NCBI GenBank assembly: GCA_938041505.1
Contig: CALITC010000004.1
Span: 1-64,000 of the forward strand
From: an uncultured Patescibacteria group bacterium
Lineage (GTDB): Bacteria > Patescibacteriota > JACMRA01
Direction: 5' to 3'
DNA length: 64,000 nucleotides
This document shows positions 59,099 to 64,000 of the stretch, piece after piece. The notes under the pieces were generated by a model. It ran no database searches, was not told where the DNA came from, and worked only from the letters and a program-made list of their open reading frames with translations. The translations under genes were made by a program, and so were the position numbers. Numbering within the stretch: the stretch's first letter is position 1; each line of letters opens with the position of its first letter.

Positions 59099-60871
59099 TT
59101 ATTTATACGCCAACCAATGATTTTGTACAATTAATTCTAGCGAAGTCCTATTCCGCCACGTATTCTGGCTAACTTTGACTCCAAGCCATAATTGCACATC
59201 GTCCTTACCACCCATTTCCAAAAACTCTTTTACTTCACCGCTTAAATTAAACATAGTAAGATTCTGATTCCCTGTTTTTATCTTAGCGTGGTTCAACTCA
59301 GAACCCATAAACCGCACCTCAAAATCTTGTAACCGAAATACAAACTCCGGATAAGGAAAATCTTGACCATAAGGATCCATGCGGAGAACGTCTTGCATAA
59401 GCTCCTGATTGATATCCTTAACACCCAAAAGAAGCCGAGATCTATGAGGGATTTTGCCGGCAAGTGTCTGGGGAATTTTTGATAAATCCATTATATCTGT
59501 ATTATTTGCTTGCACAAATTGCAAATGATCGGTAAAACCTTGCTTAATCGCATCCAAATTCTCAGGATTCGCGCTAAATCCAGCAGCACACGGATGACCC
59601 CCAGCTTTTTCAAACAAATCAATAAATTTACTCATAGTATCTGGTAAATGGTAGCCTTCTGGGGCACGCAACGAAGCTGATATCTTACCTTCTTGCAAAC
59701 TTATCACTATCACAGGTTTGTCATACTGATTAACCAAACGCGAAGCGAGCAATCCAACCACCCCTTTACTCCAATCCCCAACTAACCACATGAATGGTTC
59801 ATTTTCTTGCTTTTTTGCCTCCTCTTCGACCTCACCAAGAATATCCTTAACAAGTTGCTTACGATCTTGATTGGTTTGTATAAGCTGCGCTGCAAGTTGG
59901 TTTGCCTCTTCGTTTGTTGAAGCCAGCAAAGCCCCAATCGATAATTGAGCATGACTTATTCTACCCGAAGAGTTTAGCACCGGAGAATAAAGGTAACCAA
60001 GATCTTGACTGTTGAGTCTGTAACCTTGTTCCATTTTTTCTCTTAAGCCTAGCTTATTCGTTAACTGCTCCAAACCAAAATGAGGAAATTTTTGACGCTG
60101 TAGAATTTGCAAACCGGTTTTGACAAGCAACCTATTCGTCGGCTCAACGATACTTTGGCAATCTGCGATCGTCCCAATAGCCACATAAGGCAAAAGTATA
60201 TTTAGTCGGGCCACATCAATATCCTTTCCAAGAATATCTCGCCTGTAATACCCAAGCCACACCAAAGAAAACCACGCCACACCAACACCAGTAATAACGT
60301 CAGGAAGCAAGTTTAAGGGCCTCTTTCCTATATCTAAAAAATTCTCAGTTTCGTTTTTTATAGACAAAGGCAAAGTGTTAAGACGCGGGTTGACTACAGC
60401 AACTGCTTTAGGTAATTCGCCATCTAGATGATGGTGATCGGTAATCAATAGATCAGCCTTAGAACCCAAAATAATATCTGCTTCTGCCCGTGAATTAATC
60501 CCGCAATCAACGGTGATGATAAGATCATATTCTTGAGATAGCTTGGCAGCCGCTTCCGTATTCATACCATACCCTTCTGTAAATCTGTCTGGGGCATAGA
60601 AATCCAAGTTTTCTGCGATTACTCCAAGCTCCAACAAACCCCAATACATCGTAGCTGTAGCCGTGACAGCATCTGTATCATAATCGCTATATATGCATAT
60701 TTTTTCTTTGGCTTCGATAGCCTGACTAACACGCCTACAAAAGACTTCAATCATATTGATGTAAGGCAGCTTCTGCAAACTATTAGAATCTAATTGAGTA
60801 AAAAAAGAATCCCAAACCTTAGGGTCTGCAGTGGTAAAACGAGATCTATAATCGGCAAGTATCTGGTGCAT
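59099..60871 (-). CDS. recJ: Single-stranded-DNA-specific exonuclease RecJ
   Basis: DHH/DHHA1 phosphoesterase that degrades single-stranded DNA 5'-3' in recombination and mismatch repair. Motifs: IYSDYDTDAVTAT (motif I), FYAPDRFTEGYGMN (motif II), LIITVDCGINS (motif III) and LLITDHHHLDGELP (DHH). DHHA1 region with GGHPCAAGFSANP, and an OB-like C terminus. 590 aa. Motif I has DYDTDAVT where most have DYDVDGIT. The ATG at 60871 is 11 nt after a -10-like TGTACT. Typical size. Confidence 0.95.
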   Translation of the reverse strand: MHQILADYRSRFTTADPKVWDSFFTQLDSNSLQKLPYINMIEVFCRRVSQAIEAKEKICIYSDYDTDAVTATATMYWGLLELGVIAENLDFYAPDRFTEGYGMNTEAAAKLSQEYDLIITVDCGINSRAEADIILGSKADLLITDHHHLDGELPKAVAVVNPRLNTLPLSIKNETENFLDIGKRPLNLLPDVITGVGVAWFSLVWLGYYRRDILGKDIDVARLNILLPYVAIGTIADCQSIVEPTNRLLVKTGLQILQRQKFPHFGLEQLTNKLGLREKMEQGYRLNSQDLGYLYSPVLNSSGRISHAQLSIGALLASTNEEANQLAAQLIQTNQDRKQLVKDILGEVEEEAKKQENEPFMWLVGDWSKGVVGLLASRLVNQYDKPVIVISLQEGKISASLRAPEGYHLPDTMSKFIDLFEKAGGHPCAAGFSANPENLDAIKQGFTDHLQFVQANNTDIMDLSKIPQTLAGKIPHRSRLLLGVKDINQELMQDVLRMDPYGQDFPYPEFVFRLQDFEVRFMGSELNHAKIKTGNQNLTMFNLSGEVKEFLEMGGKDDVQLWLGVKVSQNTWRNRTSLELIVQNHWLAYK

Positions 60872-60973
60872 AATATAAAGCTAGTACATCCCAGAAAGAT
60901 AGTTTTGTAAATAGAAGTCAGGCTTAATTTTTGACAACTGGTGCAAAGTACTCTTGACTTGCCTATATCGTCT

Positions 60974-61648
60974 ATGCCTGCCCACCGAAAACACTTTGAA
61001 GACAATGCCCGCTTCCAAGCTATCCAGCGAACATTGCAATTCTTCATAAATCACAACTTTGTTCTGTTTTTAGAAAATCAGTATGCAACCAAAGATATCT
61101 CTGACTTACCAAAATACATAATTGCCAAACAGGATAAGTTCACAACGCTCCAAACCATAAATAATCTAGAAGAAGGGTTTGATTTTATTACCACTTTATT
61201 AAGCAAACTAAATTCCACTCTAAAACTCTCAACAACAGAGACTGTCAAACTCCAAGGAGAATGGAACTACCTCGGTCAAACTCAAGAGCGAGAAGAATAT
61301 ATCCAAAAAATTAATGATCTATTCTGGGTCCATCAAGATAATGAGAATATCCAAAATCACCCAAAATTCCAAGAAATGATGGAATCACCGTGGAAATTAA
61401 TTACGCACAGCACTGACTTTGGTTTCTCACTCCCTAACCCATCAGATTCCTTTGAGGATTCAACCATACAATTTGTCGAAAAAATAATGCTTAAACTTAA
61501 CAACTGGGAAATAAACCCATTTTTAATCACCAACGAAACAAGCAATTTCCACTGGAACATACAGCTCAACAATCAATCCCTAATCGAAGGAACCTTCACA
61601 AAATCAGACGACGGTGAACTAATTCATGAGACTAATTTTAATTGCTAA
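60974..61648 (+). CDS. Unknown soluble protein
   Basis: About 224 aa from ATG 60974 (the track's GTG start lies between two TTGAC boxes that look like promoter). Helical N-terminal half (DNARFQAIQRTLQFFINHNFVLF), then a charged middle and a beta-like C terminus (NFHWNIQLNNQSLIEGTFTKSDDGELIHE). No signal peptide, no TM, no recognised domain. Divergent from recJ, 100 nt apart. Confidence 0.55.
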   Translation: MPAHRKHFEDNARFQAIQRTLQFFINHNFVLFLENQYATKDISDLPKYIIAKQDKFTTLQTINNLEEGFDFITTLLSKLNSTLKLSTTETVKLQGEWNYLGQTQEREEYIQKINDLFWVHQDNENIQNHPKFQEMMESPWKLITHSTDFGFSLPNPSDSFEDSTIQFVEKIMLKLNNWEINPFLITNETSNFHWNIQLNNQSLIEGTFTKSDDGELIHETNFNC

Positions 61649-61856
61649 TGGCGACAATCTATAATTACAGAACCTGTTGAGCTAATAACCACTACATTTT
61701 CCTGCCTTTATTCATAACCCTCCCATGCTTAACTGGATATCTCACTATTAGAGTTAGCATGATTAAGAATAAAGATACGAATTATTAACTCAACTGGTTC
61801 ACGAAGACGTTGACAAAAAGACATTTCTTGCTCAGAATATTACCAATATATCCTGT
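61649..61856. other. Intergenic region with rnc promoter
   Basis: Only the promoter TTGACA (61810-61815)-17-CAGAAT (61833-61838) can be called, with a leader of about 11 nt before rnc. Confidence 0.5.
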
Positions 61857-62597
61857 ATGAATAGTGAACACACATACGAATTCAAAAAGAAATCAGACCT
61901 CAAGAACGCAATGTCTATGATTGGCTACACGTTTACTGACGAAGCCTTGTTGCAAAGAGCCTTAGTACACAGATCTTATCTCAACGAAAAAGACAAAGAG
62001 CCTTCAATTACTCGCCATAACGAACGACTGGAGTTCTTAGGAGATGCGGTCTTAGAATTAATTGTATCAGACTACTTATTCAATGAGCTAGACGAAGACG
62101 AGGGAAAAATGACCAAGCTCCGCTCAGCACTTGTCAAAGACAGAAGCACAGCAGAAGTTGGACTTAAGATTGGATTAGACTCTGAGATACTCCTTTCTCG
62201 AGGCGAAAAAGAAGAGCTTGGGACAGCAAGACCGTCGATAGTCGCTGATGCTTTGGAAGCTGTTCTAGGAGCGATGTATCTAGACGGAGGCATAACCCCG
62301 TGTATAGAATTTATCAAAGATTACATCCTTGTACTCCTTCCTCAGATAATTAGTAATCAGACATACAACGATCACAAAACCTTAATGCAGGAATTTACAC
62401 AAAAACATACCAAGATAACCCCCCACTACAAAGTTATCTCTTCCGAGGGTATGGATCATGACAAGATTTATATTTGCGGTGTATGGGTTGGTAGTGAAAA
62501 AGTTGCAGAAGGTAGTGGTAAGTCCAAGCAAATCGCTGAAACTGAAGCAGCAAGAAAGGGTCTGGTCATTATGCAAAAACGATTCGAAGCAAATTAG
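61857..62597 (+). CDS. rnc: Ribonuclease III
   Basis: Cuts double-stranded RNA, including rRNA precursors. 246 aa: RNase III signature NERLEFLGDAVLEL with the catalytic acidic residues, RPSIVADALEAVLGAMYLDGG as the second acidic site, and a C-terminal double-stranded-RNA-binding domain (KTLMQEFTQKH ... GKSKQIAETEAARKGL). The N terminus carries ~10 extra residues. It has its own promoter. Confidence 0.97.
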   Translation: MNSEHTYEFKKKSDLKNAMSMIGYTFTDEALLQRALVHRSYLNEKDKEPSITRHNERLEFLGDAVLELIVSDYLFNELDEDEGKMTKLRSALVKDRSTAEVGLKIGLDSEILLSRGEKEELGTARPSIVADALEAVLGAMYLDGGITPCIEFIKDYILVLLPQIISNQTYNDHKTLMQEFTQKHTKITPHYKVISSEGMDHDKIYICGVWVGSEKVAEGSGKSKQIAETEAARKGLVIMQKRFEAN

Positions 62598-62668
62598 TAT
62601 AACCAAGTACACAAGAAAAATTTCGCTAACTAATCAATCTTGAACTTAATACCGAAAGATCTGCGCAC

Positions 62669-63316
62669 TTAAGAAGTATTTTGGCCAAGTAATTTGGAAT
62701 ACTCTCCATACAAAAGACCAAGCATGCCTGACCCATATTTCACCAAATCATCTAAATCCTGATTCGCAGGAAGGTTAGCAACTTTGCGTATAATGCCAGG
62801 AATTCTTTTAAATTGCTGCATCGCAAACTCATTCTCTTCGTTGACGTACGCCCCTCTATTAATCGCTATTAGCGATATTTCGCCGCGTTGAGAAGTCTCC
62901 AAACCAAATAATAAATGTTCTATGTCGTGAACCAATGGTCGATAAACCCTCACTTTATGCGCAAGTGTTGTTCCTCTTTCAGAAATTTTTTGTATTTGCA
63001 GTGGTTTAAGATTATTCTGCTCTAAGTAAACACAATAATCATACCTCAATGAACCTTCTGGGTATTTCTTAAGATTCTCATAAAGAAAAGGCTAGTTGCA
63101 TTCCATATCTTGCACAAAATTGAGCACCTCAGGAATACTCGAGTATTTCTCAGATAAAATTTGATAATACTCACTCGGTAATGATTCTCGATAAGATTTA
63201 AGCTCTCGGACAACTCTTTTACCTATTTTATTAGGCATTAACAAGTCGGTAAATTGATATCGAAAGTTAAATGGATATGCCGGTATTCTAAGGTCTAACG
63301 GTAAAAAAGTTTTCAT
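62669..63316 (-). pseudogene. Coq4-like gene interrupted by an in-frame TAG
   Basis: ORFs 63092-63316 (74 aa) and 62669-63049 (126 aa) are in the same frame, separated by a single TAG (63092-63094) and 14 sense codons (PFLYENLKKYPEGS). Read through, it is a 215-codon gene. The second half contains RPLVHDIEHLLFGL then TSQRGE: HDxxH, 11 residues, E, the metal-binding motif of the Coq4 family (ubiquinone biosynthesis protein, now seen as a ring-decarboxylating/hydroxylating enzyme). LPSEYYQILSEKYSSIPEVLNFVQDM fits the Coq4 N-terminal half. Start ATG 63316. It is 12 nt downstream of the VanY-like gene. It may be dead, a sequencing error, or use amber readthrough. Confidence 0.7.
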
Positions 63317-63328
63317 AGCACGATTTGC

Positions 63329-64000
63329 TTATTTCAAGACATCAACCCCTACATATACATATTCCCAAGCTTCTGGTTCAGGACCTTGGAGCAAGGCACC
63401 TTCAGGGTAGCTAGGAATAAAGCCAAATCGCTTAGCATTATAATAGTTGTTAGCATTAAGCCATGCAAAAGCTTGAGTATTCTTAAATTCTGTAAAGTCT
63501 TCTACAGAACCCAAATCAGTAAAGTCCAAAGTTAGACCTGTATGATGCTTTGAATATCCAGGAATAGAAGAAGTCTGCAGTACGCTATCAATAACTTCAT
63601 CTGCTTCCCCAGCAGCAATAGCCCTAACATCAAAAACATCTCCATTTACCGAAACTGCAGCTGAATTCAATCTGCTAGTAAAGATATCTTGCTGTGTATC
63701 GGGAGAGCGAAAGCCTGAGACCAACCCTAGACTGATACCATCTTCAAGTGCAGCAGATTTCAAAGCTTCATAAGCAGTGGCTGCTATAGGATGCAGTAAC
63801 TCATTCTCGACAGAAACAAGTACGTCAGCAGAAGCCTGGACTTGTAATTGATACCCTCTATCAGTTGCTATTTGAATAATTCTTCTATCAGCAGCGTTAT
63901 CCCCGGTGATAACAGAGTCCGTAATCGGCGAAGTGTCTGGTTTTGGTACTCTATACCACTGCTGCTTGAACTCCTCCCCAGAAAAAAACTTATAATCAAA
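63329..64000 (-). CDS. VanY-like D-alanyl-D-alanine carboxypeptidase, 5' partial
   Basis: The track begins at a TTG (63763), but the frame stays open all the way to base 64000 (79 more codons, including VENELLHPIAATAYEAL, which is family-like), so the start is outside the window. VanY/DacY peptidases trim the terminal D-Ala of peptidoglycan stems. Seen: SGFRSPDTQQ, SKHHTGLTLDF (zinc ligands His and Asp of SxHxxGxAxD). The last motif, normally E-x-W-H, reads EAWEY, so the third zinc ligand and the base region are altered and activity is uncertain. The Coq4-like gene is 12 nt downstream. Confidence 0.85.
   Translation of the reverse strand, partial: FDYKFFSGEEFKQQWYRVPKPDTSPITDSVITGDNAADRRIIQIATDRGYQLQVQASADVLVSVENELLHPIAATAYEALKSAALEDGISLGLVSGFRSPDTQQDIFTSRLNSAAVSVNGDVFDVRAIAAGEADEVIDSVLQTSSIPGYSKHHTGLTLDFTDLGSVEDFTEFKNTQAFAWLNANNYYNAKRFGFIPSYPEGALLQGPEPEAWEYVYVGVDVLK

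Noticed and set aside
1-64000. Recoding of UGA as Gly or Trp
   Set aside because: TGA ends the 1291 gene at a logical place, overlapping the next ATG, and Trp is read from TGG in all conserved motifs.
1-64000. CRISPR array, insertion sequence or prophage
   Set aside because: No regularly spaced repeats, transposase, integrase or phage structural genes were seen.

Overview
The window looks like a chromosomal segment of a small-genome, AT-rich bacterium of the Candidate Phyla Radiation (Patescibacteria) type. I infer this from the gene style rather than from any marker phylogeny: lysine-rich tails, many short secreted or membrane proteins of unknown function, scattered type IV secretion parts without a full operon, SecA and peptidoglycan genes in a background with no visible biosynthetic operons, and unusual domain fusions. 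TGA is used as a stop (for example at the end of the 1291 gene), so this is not one of the lineages that recode UGA. I cannot assign a phylum within that group.

Layout. 1-7.8 kb: 5'-partial polysaccharide deacetylase, a membrane protein and an AlkD-like DNA glycosylase (+); thrS (-); a TVP38 membrane protein divergent from a flavin disulfide oxidoreductase with a CsoR/CstR-like operator between them; a YcnI-like anchored protein. 7.8-16.6 kb: an XRE-MurA fusion, tRNA-Ser, a two-TM pilin-like protein, a hexokinase-like kinase, dprA, a secreted anchored protein, secA. 16.7-27 kb: three unknown genes, pyrG divergent from miaA, an FtsB/DivIC-like protein, small secreted proteins, a second pilin-like protein, and a ppiase-alaS(short)-tsaD operon. 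27-35 kb: a sigma-70/TsaE fusion, a Der GTPase with a HAD hydrolase inserted between its G domains, a frameshifted unknown gene, and a lysozyme-like protein with five peptidoglycan-binding repeats. 35-47 kb: a tandem GGDEF protein, tRNA-Thr, a short G6PD-like protein, tRNA-Asn, a DnaQ-like nuclease, HAD phosphatase, a candidate RNase P RNA, tRNA-Ile(TAT), hrcA, def, clpP, tRNA-Arg, and a protein with calcium-binding repeats. 47-64 kb: a VirB4 N-domain protein, a large secreted beta-rich protein, two glutamine-rich repeat proteins facing away from each other, mnmA, a GH13 phosphorylase-like enzyme, an FtsW/RodA protein, tRNA-Val, thioredoxin with the same CsoR/CstR-like operator, an FG-GAP protein, recJ, rnc, a Coq4-like gene broken by an amber codon, and a 5'-partial VanY-like peptidase.

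How the genes fit together: tRNA processing and modification is well represented (miaA, tsaD, tsaE as a fusion, mnmA, six tRNAs with encoded CCA). Envelope genes include MurA, SEDS protein, FtsB-like, VanY, PG-binding lysozyme and deacetylase. DNA uptake and repair include dprA, recJ, alkD and a DnaQ-like nuclease; two pilin-like proteins and the VirB4 N-domain protein suggest a dispersed secretion or uptake apparatus. Sugar metabolism includes a hexokinase-like kinase, a G6PD-like enzyme and a GH13 phosphorylase-like enzyme.

Promoters are unusually easy to read: TTGACA-like box, 17 nt, -10 box. In at least twelve cases the -10 box ends only 6-9 nt before the start codon, so the transcripts should be leaderless or nearly so. 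Several starts in the ORF track lie inside these promoters; I moved them. The most notable findings are the sigma-70/TsaE and Der/HAD fusions, the AlaRS that stops after its catalytic domain, the shared redox operator, the leaderless promoter architecture and the structured RNAs. All calls are from reading the sequence; no search was run.
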